Part shown: positions 36,813 through 49,589 of the stretch, one piece after another
How positions within the stretch are numbered: position 1 is the stretch's first letter
Layout of the letters: each line of letters begins with the position of its first letter
Source: Cryptomeria japonica
Lineage: Eukaryota; Streptophyta; Pinopsida; Cupressales; Cupressaceae
DNA length: 64,000 nucleotides
Reading direction: 5' to 3'
NCBI RefSeq assembly: GCF_030272615.1
Contig: NC_081410.1
Coordinates: 510,505,442 to 510,569,441, forward strand
Program-made: the position numbers and the translations under genes
Notes under the pieces: model-generated
The model's input: only the letters and a program-made list of their open reading frames with translations
What the model was told of the DNA's origin: nothing
Databases searched by the model: none

Positions 36813-37562
36813 TATCCAAGGTTTTTTGTTACACCAAAGATCAACCTTTTATCATCTGATACAAATACCAGAGATAAATAAATCACAGGAAGTGGTTAAG
36901 CCATGTTGTGAATCCTCGAAGGCAGCACTGAACAACCAAGGGGATGAAGGTCACACACTTTCCAACAATCCCCCCAATGTGACCAAGGGATTTGTGTTAC
37001 AAGTGTGGTTGTCATTGCACCAAAAGATTGACCTGTTAATGCTCGATACAACCACCAGACTTGTAGAATCCACAGGAGGTAGTTAAGGCATGTCACAAAC
37101 TTGAGCGCTCTGTTACATAGCACAAGGAGACCAAGGGCGCACACCTAGCAACAATCCCCCCCAATGCAAGCAAGGGGTTTGAACCTATGACCAAGCTCTA
37201 ATACCACTTGTTGCAAGTGTGGTTGTCGTTGCACCAAAAGATCAACATGTTAATGCTTGATACAACCACTAGACTTATAGAATCCACAGGACGCAGTTAA
37301 GCCATGTCACAAACTTGAGCGTTGTGTTGTACAGCACAAGGAGACTAAGAGTGCACACCTTGCAACAATTTGAACCTGTGACCTGATCTCTAATACCATT
37401 TGTTAGCTAAGGTTTTTCCTCGGCCAAAAGATCGGCCTTTTAACGCCTAATAGAAACACTAGATATTAAAAAAAAAAACTACGTGAGGTAGTTAAGCCAT
37501 GTCCTAAATCCCCGAGGGCAGTGTTGAAAAACCAAGGGGACAAATGACTCGCACTTTCCAAC
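36813..37562. repeat. Tandem repeat, four diverged units of about 190-215 bp
   Basis: Units begin near 36813, 36999, 37213 and 37402. Shared blocks are caccaaaagat-c-aac near each start, gttaagccatg(t) in the middle, and in units 2 and 3 gaacctatgacc / gctctaataccacttgtt near the end. The reverse complement of the latter reads ggtattagagc followed by a ggttcaaacccc-like block, which resembles a polymerase III B box. A tRNA-derived origin is therefore possible. Confidence 0.75.
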
Positions 37563-37598
37563 AAAATCCAAATTTATTATTTATAATGATTTTTAAGA

Positions 37599-37604
37599 TA
37601 TATA

Positions 37605-37687
<83 letters not shown>
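37599..37687. repeat. (TA)n microsatellite
   Basis: About 89 bases of almost pure TA dinucleotide, preceded by tatatatcta. It creates a spurious Ile-Tyr repeat frame. Confidence 0.95.
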
Positions 37688-37689
<2 letters not shown>

Positions 37690-37739
37690 TAACAAAAAAG
37701 GTTTGAACAACCAAACAAAAAAAAACATGTTTGTAAACT

Positions 37740-40446
37740 CATAAAATATATGTACATTTGTAAACAACCTTCTAAATATTTAAATGAAAAAAATAGTTTA
37801 TTCCAATCTTTTAGATTCTCTACTTACTTGTGATAACGATTTTGTTAAAATTGAAGATGATCAAATTATTATAATCATATTATATGGGAGTGACTTATTA
37901 ATTACAAATAGTTTTAATTTTTAATCTAAAAACACAAAAACTTATTCAATTAAAACATTTAAAATGACTAATTTAAGAATTTTGCATCATTTCTTGAAAA
38001 TGACTTATCTTTCAAGATCATCACTCTATTATGACACCACAAGCAATATATGTATACAAATTATGCTTCAAAAATCAACATAATTGATTATGAATCTATT
38101 GTTATTCTTATAAAAATGAGTAGTAAACTTGACCATAAACCTCCATGTGAAAAGACTAGTCCAACTTAATTAAGGCAATTAGTAAAAAGCTTAATTTATC
38201 TTACTATATCCAATAAAATATTACTTATGTAATATGTATTGCATCTAGATTCATCCAAGATCTAATGCCAATCATGAAAAATGACTACAAAGTAGTAATG
38301 TATTAAATGAATTGTTATTATGTTCTTTTGGTGTTCTAGCACTAAAAATGTAAACTTGTATGGTTATTCTAATGCTAGCTATATAAAATATTTGTTGGCT
38401 ATCTTTCAATTTTGTGTAGGCGCTATCACATACTATAAAAGATATTATAGTGACACTTTCATTCATATAGCCTAAATATATAGAAATGCCACAAAAAAAC
38501 AAAAGAATTAGTGCACCTTTAAGATTAGTGGATGAAATTTATATGTTTGTTACTTAAAGTAACACCTTATTATATAGTAACTAAATTTAAATATTGCTCT
38601 TGAAAAAACTCATGTTTGGCAGTAATGAACAAAGAGCATTGAAGTAAATTGAAGCCCATGCACAGTTCACATGAAAATTTCTTAGTGGTAATATTGCTTC
38701 AATGTTTGTCAAACTAGTGATCAAGTCATAAATATTTATAAAACCTCTATAATGCAAAATTCTCTAAATTTAGAGCAATATGTTGAGAATCAAGGAATTA
38801 TTGCTAAGGATGAGTGTGCAGACAATGTCACCTCCTATTAGTTAACTATCGTATCATATCTAAGACTCGCAGACATTATAAGTGATACAACGCAAAATCC
38901 CAAAATAACCTATAGGTCATCTCCATGATGTAGAGGTTATGTTGCTTTCTTAACAAGAAATTATTTTTGTTTGCACCAACCATACTCATCACTAGGTAAA
39001 GACAATATGTCATAATGGATACATAAACATGAAGACACATTAATGTAATCATAATTACCACATCCCAAAAGTTGTATTCTAATGCAAGGTCATGCTAGTT
39101 TTATTTAGCCAGCTCACAAAAAATGAACAATAACCCTAGGTGCAATATTGGGGTTGTGTTTCCTCATTAGTCTAATTGAGCATACCTACGTACTAGGTGG
39201 TTAGACATTCTTGATCTTCCATACAAGAATAGGATATTAGTAAATATTATTTGTTCTATCAAATTAGTATTCAAATATTGCCATGACAAAATGATAATAG
39301 AGAGCCATGTTAAGGCTCCAAGTGAGGTCATCACATGAAGATATACCCTTAATAAGATTAATACTCTTTGCCCTATGATTTTTCATACTATATAGTACAA
39401 CTCAATTTTCATCATATCTCATGTGATTATATCCTACTAGATATGGTTTAATGAACAATAATTGTCAAATTAATAGTAATCAGCTCCTCGGTTAATTTTC
39501 CCTGCATCATAATTTTCTTATTAAATGTCAAATGATGGATAATCATGCATACTTTAAATCAATATAATGTCAATGTTTAGCCTAGGGTAATTAAATTAAA
39601 CCCAAACCATATCCAAGGTAATACATATTCATGCAACTATTATTCCTCACATAACCAAGCTAAGACAATTTTGTGCTCCTACCCCCTAGTAGTGAAACAA
39701 ATAGTTCTGATATCATTTTTGCCACATGGAAATAAGATTTTTCAACCCATCAAATCTTAAGAGTCATAATTTCATGGAGACTTTATTTTCAACATTAACT
39801 TGATGAGGTAAAGGAATGTCATGAAGGTTTCTAGGTATAATATGTACTAGATTATCACTCCAACTATTAAACCCTCTTAATCCAAAACCAACATACATAT
39901 AAATACTTCTTGTAATTGCAAATGCTAACATGCTATGATTCCAACCATTTCATAACATTTTAACTTTGATATAATTATAAAATATAGGGAAACTCATGCT
40001 TAAAACTCATCCACTAATCTTATTTCTACAAACTTAAAGCTATTTAAATAATTAAATCTTGATTATAGTAAATTCTTAGTTTATAAAATCTCTCTTAATC
40101 TCAACTTCTTTGAAAGAGCAAATAATCTATGTTCAAGTTGAAGATCTTTCTTTCTTTTACTTTTATTTCCCAATCTAAGTTACATCTAAAAATGTGATCT
40201 AAACTCATTTGGGATCAAATAAACCATATAAATTTTCACTAAAGTAACTACTCAAAAGAGTCATTTTTGCAATCATGAGAATAAAGATAAAATACATGTG
40301 TGGAGTTTAACATCCTAAACACCTTTTTACTACCACAAATATTCACGATCATAAGGGTTGAATATAGGCCTTCCAATCACTTTCTAGACTATGGTGTGAC
40401 TAAATTTTTTATATTTATATAATGATAACTACAAAGATATAAGTTC
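37740..40446. other. AT-rich stretch without a recognisable gene
   Basis: About 2.7 kb with only short frames (38272-38502, 38876-39061) that show no domain. No repeat structure obvious to the eye. Confidence 0.5.
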
Positions 40447-40830
40447 CAGGGATAACTTTAAGAAACCACCCCCCGAGGAACTATGTAAAATCCTAGCGAA
40501 TCAGACATTATTTTCGGGGGAAAATTTTCATATGGATGCAAAAAAAAAAATTTAAATAGGACAAAAAATTATTTTGTATTGGTGATTTTTTTCTAGGGTA
40601 CAAAAATTCCATAAATTTCTGGCGAATTATACCTTGTTCTATGGGGAAAATATACATTGTAGGAGGCGAATAATTTTTGTTAAAAGGAACAAATATATAA
40701 TTGTATGGGCGAAAAATTTTACTCCGAAGGAAAAATTATTTAAATGTATTGGCGATCCGCTTGAAAATTATTGAATTTGTTTTGGTGAATATTTTGTTAT
40801 TTATGGAAAAATATATAATTTATTGGCAAT
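40447..40830 (+). repeat. Left GGCGAAT-like motif array
   Basis: In about 380 bp the motif occurs about eight times in plus orientation: agcgaatc, tggtgatt, tggcgaatt, aggcgaata, gggcgaaaa, tggcgatcc, tggtgaata, tggcaattt. One inverted copy (attgcca) is near 40843. Spacing is irregular (about 30-110 bp). Similar arrays in Ac (AAACGG) bind the transposase. Confidence 0.55.
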
Positions 40831-41338
40831 TTCATGAATTCATTGCCATTAATAGATAAGGCACATCACATCACATCAGTATATCACATTGAGTCCGGAC
40901 TCTACATGATGTATCAATAAGTGTGGCCTCTTTGACACCTGAAGGGTGACACATACCTAAAATCCATCAATGATTTTAAACCATTCAATGATCGTAGATC
41001 AATGGCTAAAGTTTTATTTCGGCCCAATTTTTTGAAGAGAACATAGCTCACCAGAAAGTGCCCGGAATGGAATTGGATTCAATAGACATATATCAAATGT
41101 CACGAATCACGATCGATAATTTTGGTCATTTAATATATATCTATTCACTTACTGCAGTCCACTTTGTCCCCATGACTTCCAATGTGGTACTTGCCAACTT
41201 GGTATTGGTTTATAGTTGTTTCCAATTTCGCACACTCGTGCATTTATGGGAAAGATTTGCAGAGATATGAAAGATTTTTAAAAAAATAAAGCAATTAATA
41301 TAATTAGAGAAGTAATTATTACAATCAAGAGCTTTATT

Positions 41339-41345
41339 TATATAT
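41339..41345 (+). promoter_or_regulatory. Possible TATA box upstream of the 41482 ORF
   Basis: tatatga within tttatttatatatgatctc, followed by a CT-rich leader, about 140 bp before the ATG at 41482. Suggestive only. Confidence 0.35.
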
Positions 41346-41481
41346 GATCTCTGCTTCTTTCATCTTCAATTAGCCTTTGCCATTTGGTAGATAAATCATC
41401 GGAGCTCACGGTATTTAAATTTTTCCTCTGGTTTAGGTTTATAGGCTTAGGTTGTTTAATTTGTTAATCTGTTTTCTCAAG

Positions 41482-42057
41482 ATGGACACTCCCATCCGCT
41501 TGAGAAGCATTTATGCAAACGACCAGAGGGCCTTTTTGGGCTCCGTTAAGGACCAAACCCTCCAATGAGTTTGCAAGGAGGTCGGGTCATTCACCAATGA
41601 GGTTGTGCGGATGGCGTTGGGCAGAGAGTTTCTGCGAAACGAAAATAGATACCGTGTTAACATGGACATTACATCCCATTTATTAGCATCTCTACTGGAC
41701 CTCGGAGGAGACAAGGTGGATATGTTAATGTTGTTGAGGAAAGTTTTTAAGGAAGACTTCCTTGGAGACGACATTACTGTCGTTGTCCTTGCACAAGTAG
41801 GGGTGGGGATCCCTTGGGTGAGTGAATTATCCAAGCTTCTCCTCCCTTACCAAATAGTGTCAGTGGTCAAGCAACCGTTTCTCCTGAACCTAAATACGGA
41901 GCACTTGACACGTCATAGGAAATGGGCGCGGATTGGCAGGGACTTCCTCCGGAAATGGTTGCTCCTGGACGACTTTCCAAACTACACGTGGCTTGAAGAA
42001 TTCTCTCAGCTTATGTTGTCTGAAGAATTCTACATGGAAGGAGGGCCAAATTCTTAG
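41482..42057 (+). pseudogene. Compact ORF of unknown function with one internal TGA
   Basis: From ATG 41482 (MDTPIRLRSIYANDQRAF) one frame reads 191 codons to the TAG at 42055, interrupted only by TGA at 41566-41568, where CGA (Arg) is one transition away. I do not recognise the protein. The product is basic and leucine-rich, with an ITVVVLAQVGVGIPW hydrophobic stretch and a C-terminal acidic, aromatic tail (WLEEFSQLMLSEEFYMEGG). GC content is visibly higher than in the surroundings, and a single lesion in 191 codons suggests recent decay or some constraint. It lies 1 kb inside the left edge of the candidate transposon and points away from it. It could be an accessory transposon gene or an unrelated captured gene. 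A shorter start at 41605 avoids the stop. Confidence 0.45.
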
Positions 42058-43197
42058 GGCAAAGTTGTAAACCATCCACTACATGTGCCCTAGCCCCGCC
42101 CCCCTGGGCCTCTAGTAGTTTGTTTTTCCTATGTCCTCGAAACCTAACAGGCTCAGTGGCTTACTCATTTTGGCTTTTAAGTTTTTGAGGGACTCAAGTC
42201 TCGGACTTCAGATGTAAAAATTGTAAATTTCCAAAGCATAAATATTAATGATAATTTTTCAAATTCTAGTTTGTTTCAGTTTGCCTCTTAGAGTCTTATG
42301 GATATAAAAATGTTTTCTATAATTCTATTTCATTTTAATTAATTAATTTTTTTCAAATGCTTTTTGTATATAAGCAACGTTATTTCAATTATTTGTTAAA
42401 CAATGGAAATAAATTTAATATTGTGATCTTTTTTATGTAATTCTTCTTCCTCTATATTTAATATATAAAACAAAAAATGCAGATCGTTCCATTAATTATT
42501 TGTACATTGATTATGGTTGATTATAATTTTATAAATATATAGTTAAGATTTGAACTAAAACTCCAACTTACTTATATTAAACTAAATTTAAGTATATTAA
42601 ATTTACTTATTTTAATTATATTAAATTTACTCATTTTAATTATATTAAATTTACTCATTTTAATTATATTAAACTTACTTACTTTATTTATATTAAATTA
42701 AAATTTATATTAAACTAAATTTATGTTGAACTTTTACATATATTTTTAGTCTTTATTTATTTATTAAATTAAAATTTATGTTGAACTTTTATATATATTT
42801 TTAAATTATTTTTTAAAAGTATATATCGTAAACATATTTTTAAAGAATTTTGTTAAACTTTAAATTAATACACTAAATTTATGTTGAACTTTTATATATA
42901 TTTTTAAACTATTTTTCAAAACTATATATCGTAAACATATTTTTAAAGAATTTTGTTAAACTTTAAATTAATATTTTAGATTTAATATTGAATGTTTTCT
43001 TTTTTATATTAAACCTTTACCTTTCAAATTGTATATCAAAATTTATTTTTTATTTAGTTATTTGTTTTATTCTAGAAACTAAGTTTCATGTTTTATACTA
43101 TTTTTGAATTTCAAATTTTTCTAAATAATATTAACATTATATTTAATACTTATCTCAAACTATTGCACATCTTTAAAATTTAAATGTCTCTTATTAT
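42058..43197. repeat. AT-rich region with short tandem and dispersed repeats
   Basis: 42591-42685 holds about four copies of a 25-bp unit (taattatattaaatttactc core). 42773-42985 holds two diverged copies of a block of about 115 bp containing atatatcgtaaacatatttt and aagaattttgttaaacttt. No coding signal. Confidence 0.7.
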
Positions 43198-44151
43198 GGG
43201 ACCGACGAAATCTGACAACGCTCAACAGGTATCATTGTCCGTTGGATGAGCAAAGATCAACGGCTTAGGGTGGATTTTGGCCCAAATGTGGGAAGTGAAC
43301 ACATTTGTGAGAACTTCGTCCGGAATTGAACATTTCAAATTTAATTAAATATAATTAAGTCTATAAAGCTCTTTTTCGGGTGGAAGTTTAAAATGATTAA
43401 ATAGACTTAAAAAAAGACCCGAAAAGTGACACAAGTATGGTGACATGCCAGAAAAATGGCAGAAGTCTCAAGTCATGGGACCCATGACATCTGAAAATAG
43501 GTACCATCGTTCGTTGGATGAACAAAGATCAACGGCTTAGGGTGGATTTCGGCCCGAATGTGGGAAGTGAACACATTTGTGAGAACTTCTCCCGGATTTG
43601 AACATTTTAAATTTAATTAAATATAATTAAGTCTATAAGTATAAAGCTCTTTTTTGGGTGGAAGTTTAAAATGATTAAACAGACTTAAAAAATAGACCCG
43701 AAAAGTGACACAAGTATGGTGACATGCCCGAAAACTAGCAGAAGTCATGGGACCCACAACAACTGACAACAAGTACCATTGTCTGTTGGATGAGAAAAGA
43801 TCAATGGCTTAGGGTGGATTTCAGCTAGAATGTGGGAAGTGAACACATTTGTGAGAACTTTGCCTGAAATTGAAACGTTTAAATTTAATTAAATATAATT
43901 AAGTCTATAAAGCTCTTTTTCGAGCGGAAATTTAAAATTATTAAACAGACTTAAAAATAGACCCGTAAAGTCACACGAGTATGGTGACGTGCCCGAAAAA
44001 TGGTAGAAGTCATGGGACCCACGACATCTGACAATAGGTACCCTCATCCGTTGGATGAGCAAAGATCAACGGCTTAGGGTGGATTTCAGCCCGAATGTGG
44101 GAAGTCAACACATTTGTGAGAACTTCGCTTGAAATTGAACGTTTTACATTT
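43198..44151. repeat. Tandem repeat, 265-279-bp unit, three and a half copies
   Basis: Units begin with gggacc at 43198, 43477, 43749 and 44014, the last one partial. Each holds an inverted pair CCGTTG ... CAACGG (43239-43244 and 43258-43263 in unit 1, weaker in others) followed by gcttagggtggatt and gtgggaagtgaacacatttg. A degraded single relative (gatcaatggct...atttcggccc) lies near 40995-41025. Noncoding. Confidence 0.85.
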
Positions 44152-44343
44152 AATGTCCTCAGAATTTATACTGAAGTAATGAATGTTTTGTCCTTCGGCA
44201 TCGAATAGTTATTAATAATAATTAATAAAATTACAACATGATTCTTAATGTCCTCAGAATTTATATTGAAGTAATGAATGTTTTGTCCTTTAGCATCGAA
44301 TAGTTATTAATGGTAATTAATAAAATTACAACATGATTCTAGA
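44152..44343. repeat. Tandem duplication, 96-bp unit
   Basis: Two copies starting aatgtcctcagaattta at 44152 and 44248, nearly identical (a handful of substitutions), directly after the 270-bp repeats and 300 bp upstream of the plus-strand gene. Confidence 0.9.
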
Positions 44344-44651
44344 TATTTTGCCCTTTAGGTATTACTTTTGTACTTTTCAGAGTTTTCAAAATAAGAGACT
44401 CGTAAATCATAATCGTATTTCATTTCATGGACAAACCTGTAAATCGAGGGAGATTCAGAAACAGCTACTAGATTGAGAAATGCAAGTTGCAACAGAGACT
44501 GTCTGCGCCAATCTAGTGAAATAGAAATTTTGGGTAAAATCTAGAACACATACATCCCGCCTTTTTTGCTTTTTTTAATCTCGTGGTCCAATTTGAGGGT
44601 TAGCATTTTCAGGTTTTTATCTAGCATTATTTTGAATTATTAACAATAACA

Positions 44652-47600
44652 GTGATGGGGAAAATGAGAAGCAGTAGTTCAACAGGAAGCCAAGTGAAAA
44701 ACAAAATGTACCTAATTGAACTGGTTAAAACACCAGGTTTCACTGATGAATACCACAATATTTATGACCCTGCTATCCATGGTAAAAAGTGTATCATAGA
44801 TATTAGATATGCATTGTCTAGTAAGGCGGCAAATGCATGCAGGGCAAAATTTATTGTTTTCAACCCAATGTTAAAACAAAAAACATATAAAATTGCATCT
44901 TGGGATGTTGGATTGGGAAGCATGGTGTTACCTGAAGTATTCCCTTGCCCTGATTTTGTCATGGTTTATACCGAAAATTATGATGAAGATAAAAAAGAAA
45001 TTGTCAATAAAAATACAAAAGAGGAAATTCTATCCATAAACGAGGGAGAATTTGCTCGTTTGTTGAACCTAGGATTTGAAGCCCAAAACTCAAACATCCA
45101 AATTGACCTTGAAAAGCTAGCAGGGAATTATGAGAGACTTGATCCAAATCGCAGAGATTCATTTATAAACTCTAATAAAGAGTGGTACTGGTATTATGTT
45201 GGATCAGAATCATAAGCCTCCTTATGATTCTACCTTTTTTTTCCATGGGTTGGGGATATTATTTCCTTGCTGTTATTTTGCCTAAGTTTGGAAAATGATA
45301 GGGAAGTGGGTGCATGTCTTCTTGAAATGATTTATAATATCCATTGGGTAGGTCAGCCAGTAAGATATAATTTTATTGAGCACATTGTTTGATCCATGCA
45401 AAAACAATTACTAATGATCAAAAAAGGTTCATGTAAGACATTTAGGTTCTCATCCTACTTGTGCTATCTCCTTCTATCCAAGTATCGTGCAATATTCAAG
45501 ACCAACAAGCTTCAAATTGTGAACTATAAGATTGATGAGAAGACTGGGAAGAGAACAAAGTGTCCAATATATGAATGGACACCAAAGATAAGGATGCATG
45601 ATAACAGAAAGAACTACAACCATTTTGTATACTTCTTTTTGGCACCAATGTATAATGAAATTACAAGCACTCCAATGCCTAGGTTGCATGTGTCTTGTAG
45701 AGATTGCATTCAACTCAAAAGTCAAATAGAATTGGCTGACTAGTTCTTCATGGAAGAATTCATTGTGTTAAGGTTTTATGGATCGGCAGTAAAACCATAC
45801 AAACTTCCAATAAATGTGACAGAGAGGGTATTTGCATTGGAGTATGCATAGAAATTGGAGAGCACAGATCGGCACTTCCATGGTCAGCAAAAGAAGAGCA
45901 TATTTCCTTCCTTTCCTTTCTCATGTGGAGGGTTAACATTTGAGAGAAAAGCATTCAATGTGGCACATGATTTTTTGACATTTTTTAACTTTGGTGATGA
46001 GGGTCTCTGGCAGTATGATCCAATCGGTGTAGTTCAAGCAAGGCTTAAGAAAAATGGGAACTCTTCAGCGTTATGTCAACATGAAAGTAAACCATTGCTA
46101 GAAAAGCTTAGAAACATGGACTCCTGGGATGAGGTTAAAAAGAGATGGAGAAAATTACAGCTGACAATAACATTTCAACAGAAGAAATTTCATCACAAAT
46201 TATGGCATTGCACACATAGAGGACAACAGAGGAGGGCCAAGGCATCCAAAATAGGAGGTCCTACAATTTTTACCTAAAATCTACTAATCCATCTAAGAAA
46301 ACTATTCCCAAATAAATTCTACAAGAATGTAAAGAGATTTTTTGGACTCAAACCAAAATAAGATTTTTGGACTACGAGGAAGAATCTCGGTGAACCAAAG
46401 ACAAGTGTTGAATTTGAGACCATAGATGAGGATGGAGAGTTTAGCAAATTGTGGAATATGGAGCATCCCACAACAGCATATGACAGGAGTGAAGATGATG
46501 ATGAGTATGGGTTGATCCCCCTCCAACAACTACTATAGTCCCTAAAATATTAGGTGGAGTCAATGAGTCCATGAAAGAAAAATATAGCAAAGGGGAAAGC
46601 ATTGTGGAAAAAATGGGTTTTGAAGGTGGTGGTCTAGGTGCCAGAGGAGAGGGAATTTGGTATCCACTTCAGGTACAACTTCCATCAGAGTCAAAACCAA
46701 AAGCTCTTGTTAAACCAGACATTGGACTTGATTCTTCAGATTCATCACAGATAGGTACTACTCATTACCCTCAAGGTCCACCTACATTTGTCTCAAGTTC
46801 AAATCCACAACCACCAAAACATCATGGTATTCCCATTGGTGGTGAATCAAGTGCCACTGCCACAGGTGGGGAATCTGGGGATAGTATTCCCATTATTGTC
46901 TAGTCAAATGACATTATGATTGGTGGGTTTGGCATGGGTACTACTAGTACTATTGATACTAGTTGTCTTGTTGTTGGACAAGGGCTACAACAAAATATTT
47001 CTTGCAAGAGGACAGTAGTGGTAGATACTAATACTATTCAGAATCCTATATCAAGTGCCATTGACACTACAAAACAATCATTTGCAGCTTCAGATCACAC
47101 ACCTAAAAAGATTATGAAAACTACACATGAAAGTGTCAGTGGGAGTGGGACAGGATGAGGAACTGTTGTTGGTAATCCTAGTCAAGCATTAGTTAAAACC
47201 ATAGGAATAAGTGAAACTGTAGCCTCTGGTATTCCTATGTCACCTTTCTAATATTCAATTGCTTCAGCAAGCCCAGATTTTCAATTTCGTGATTACTATG
47301 AAAAATATGAACACACAACAAAACCAAATAAAGAAAAAAAGAAAGCATTTCATAAGGTTTCCCTGACTGAATTTTTAAACGAACAGCCTAGTAGGAACAG
47401 GGTATTTCCAACATATGACCCATAGAAATAAATGATGGAGTTCATGGTTGTTATGCCCCTGGCCCCAACTAAAGATAAAACTCTGCCACACAGTCAGATA
47501 GATCTCTCTAAATTTCAAGTTAGCACCCTCCAAATGGATTTTCCAAAGTACATAATGTGGACAAAATTACTGTGTCAAAAAGGACTAACGAAGTGGTCTA

Positions 47601-48731
47601 CACTTCACTGCTAAAGGTGGAGAGAGAAAAAAATAAACTGGAGAAACAAATAGAAAAGTTACAAGCAGACCTGGAAAATGAAAAATCAAGGAGGAAAGTA
47701 GCAGATAGCAAGTGCAATGATTTACAGAAAAGGATAAAAAATTTGGGCTCTGTAGTAGAAATTGCGGAGCAGGAGAAGATGGATGGAGAATTGAAGGACC
47801 TGATAGAAAAACTGGCTAAAAGCAGTAAAAAAATTGATGACAAAAGAGCCAGTTTTCAAAAATTATACAAAAGTTATGAGTCTGCTACCGAAAGGAGAAA
47901 ATTACAGGACCTATTGGATCATGGGAAGGAAAAATAAAAACATTTGCAAGAGGAAGTAGAGGAAGAAAGAAAAAAAGGTGCACAAATGAAAGAAGACCTG
48001 CACAATGCAAATGATAAAATAAAAACTTTGGAGGATAGACTAAAAGATAATATGAAAGTACAATGAAGTATATACAAGAAAACATTTGGCGGCAAATAAT
48101 GTAGAGGAGTGATAAGTTGTGTGAATGGTTTGAATTGAATGAAAGTCTAAGAGTAATTTATATGAAAATCAAAGGGCACTTTGAGAAGAGCATACATGTT
48201 TATTCAAAAGAGGATATGGCAAAAAAGATTCTGCAAGTAGTCTATAGTTCCAGTGACAGCTACTTGGCATCCAAGGGAATTAAGAGACGCATTGATGCCA
48301 CAGTTAAGACATCATCTATCATTCAAAAATGCCAGAAACTAAGGGAAACATCAGAAGTTATGGAAAATTGTGGAAAAAAGATATTGAAGCTGCAATAAAA
48401 GAAAAATAATTTGATTAAACTTGGTTTGCCTAAGACCGTTGACCCATCAAATAAATTCATTGGAAAAGAAGCTTACAAAAAAAATATGGAGATAAAAATG
48501 AAGTTTGATTTAGACTTGCTTCCTAAGGACACAACTCCCCAGATCTTTCTGGAATTCATCCAACCATTTACAACTGTAAATTCAGTATTGGATGAAATAG
48601 TGATGTCAAGTCAATCTTCCAAATATGAAATGTTGATGAAGTTGCAGTTGACTTTCCATAGTTTACAGAATATTGACCTTCCATCAAATGAAGAGTGGAG
48701 CACCCTACAAAAACTGGCACAGAAATCTTAA
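44652..48731 (+). pseudogene. Decayed gene with G-patch-like motif and coiled coil
   Basis: Segments in order: 44652-45215 (open from an ATG; basic start, then NIYDPAIHGKKCIIDIRYAL); a stop-rich gap to about 45300 that could be an intron ending in gatag; 45300-46277 in the same frame, with TGA at 45390 and TAG at 45741 and 45849 explicable as former CGA/CAG; 46571-46903 in a second frame with SIVEKMGFEGGGLGARGEGI, matching the G-patch pattern of hydrophobic, MG and spaced glycines; Ser/Thr-rich linker 46916-47430; 47557-48060, an almost uninterrupted Lys/Glu-rich coiled coil; and 48117-48731, the C-terminal part. G-patch proteins usually bind RNA or activate DEAH helicases. No known whole protein matches in my memory. 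It is convergent with the hAT transposase and decayed in the same style. Confidence 0.5.
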
Positions 48732-49589
48732 GAATCATAGTATGTATTGCACAATTTTCTTGTTTTACTCTTAATTTCAAGGTTTTATGTTTTTTATGTT
48801 TTCTATTTTGCTAATCCATCCTATGAATCTATGATGCATAGTGCAAAACTTCAACCAATAAATTTGTATTCTCAAATTCTCCCTTGCTTTAACATTTATG
48901 CATTTCTCTATTTCTGATTACTAGGTTTTAGCCACTGCTATTATCTATATTTAATTTGTCATGGCGTGAATTAATATTTAATTTTGAACTCTATTTTTTG
49001 AATAGGAGACATCAGGCATGTAGCAGATGTTAAACTGCTAATACAGCCTGTGATGGCCATATAAATCTATGTTGAGTCTGTGATTTTGATGTTGAGTCTT
49101 CACATGTTGCAAACTTGCAATTCGACCTGAAGTTGTTGTTGCTCCCTTGTTTCTATAAAAGGGAATTCAAGGTCATTTGTAAAGGGTTCTGAAACTTTGT
49201 ATTCACTTTTGCAATTTGCATGGAGAATCACACATATTGGTGTATTCGTATTGAATGAATTGTATCATATGGCTATATTTTGAAAGAATTAATGAAAATC
49301 TAAGTTCTCGATATGTGTATTACTATTGAATGAATTGTATCATCTGGTTTTGAAATGTATCACACAGATTTGAGATTCAAACATGTCTAAATAAACAATA
49401 AACATCTTTGTATCAATAAACACATTATGGTCTTTTTTTTAATTATGCTATTTTAAATCTGGAAATAGAAAGTTGAAAAATGCAATTACAAATCAATATT
49501 AAATTCTAATTGCAAAAAATAATATGTTTTTGTAATATGAATGATGAGATACAGTAATAAGATTAATAAATACTAATCTCTTACAGTTG
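48732..49589. terminator. Convergent intergenic region
   Basis: The plus-strand decayed gene ends at 48731 and the minus-strand transposase ends at 49590, so this AT-rich spacer would hold both 3' ends. AATAAA-like runs (ccaataaatt near 48855; aataaacaat near 49394) occur. A short direct repeat atgttgagtct occurs at 49070 and 49090. No gene. Confidence 0.35.

Noticed and set aside
37544-37744. ORF with an Ile-Tyr repeat
   Set aside because: It is the translation of the (TA)n microsatellite.
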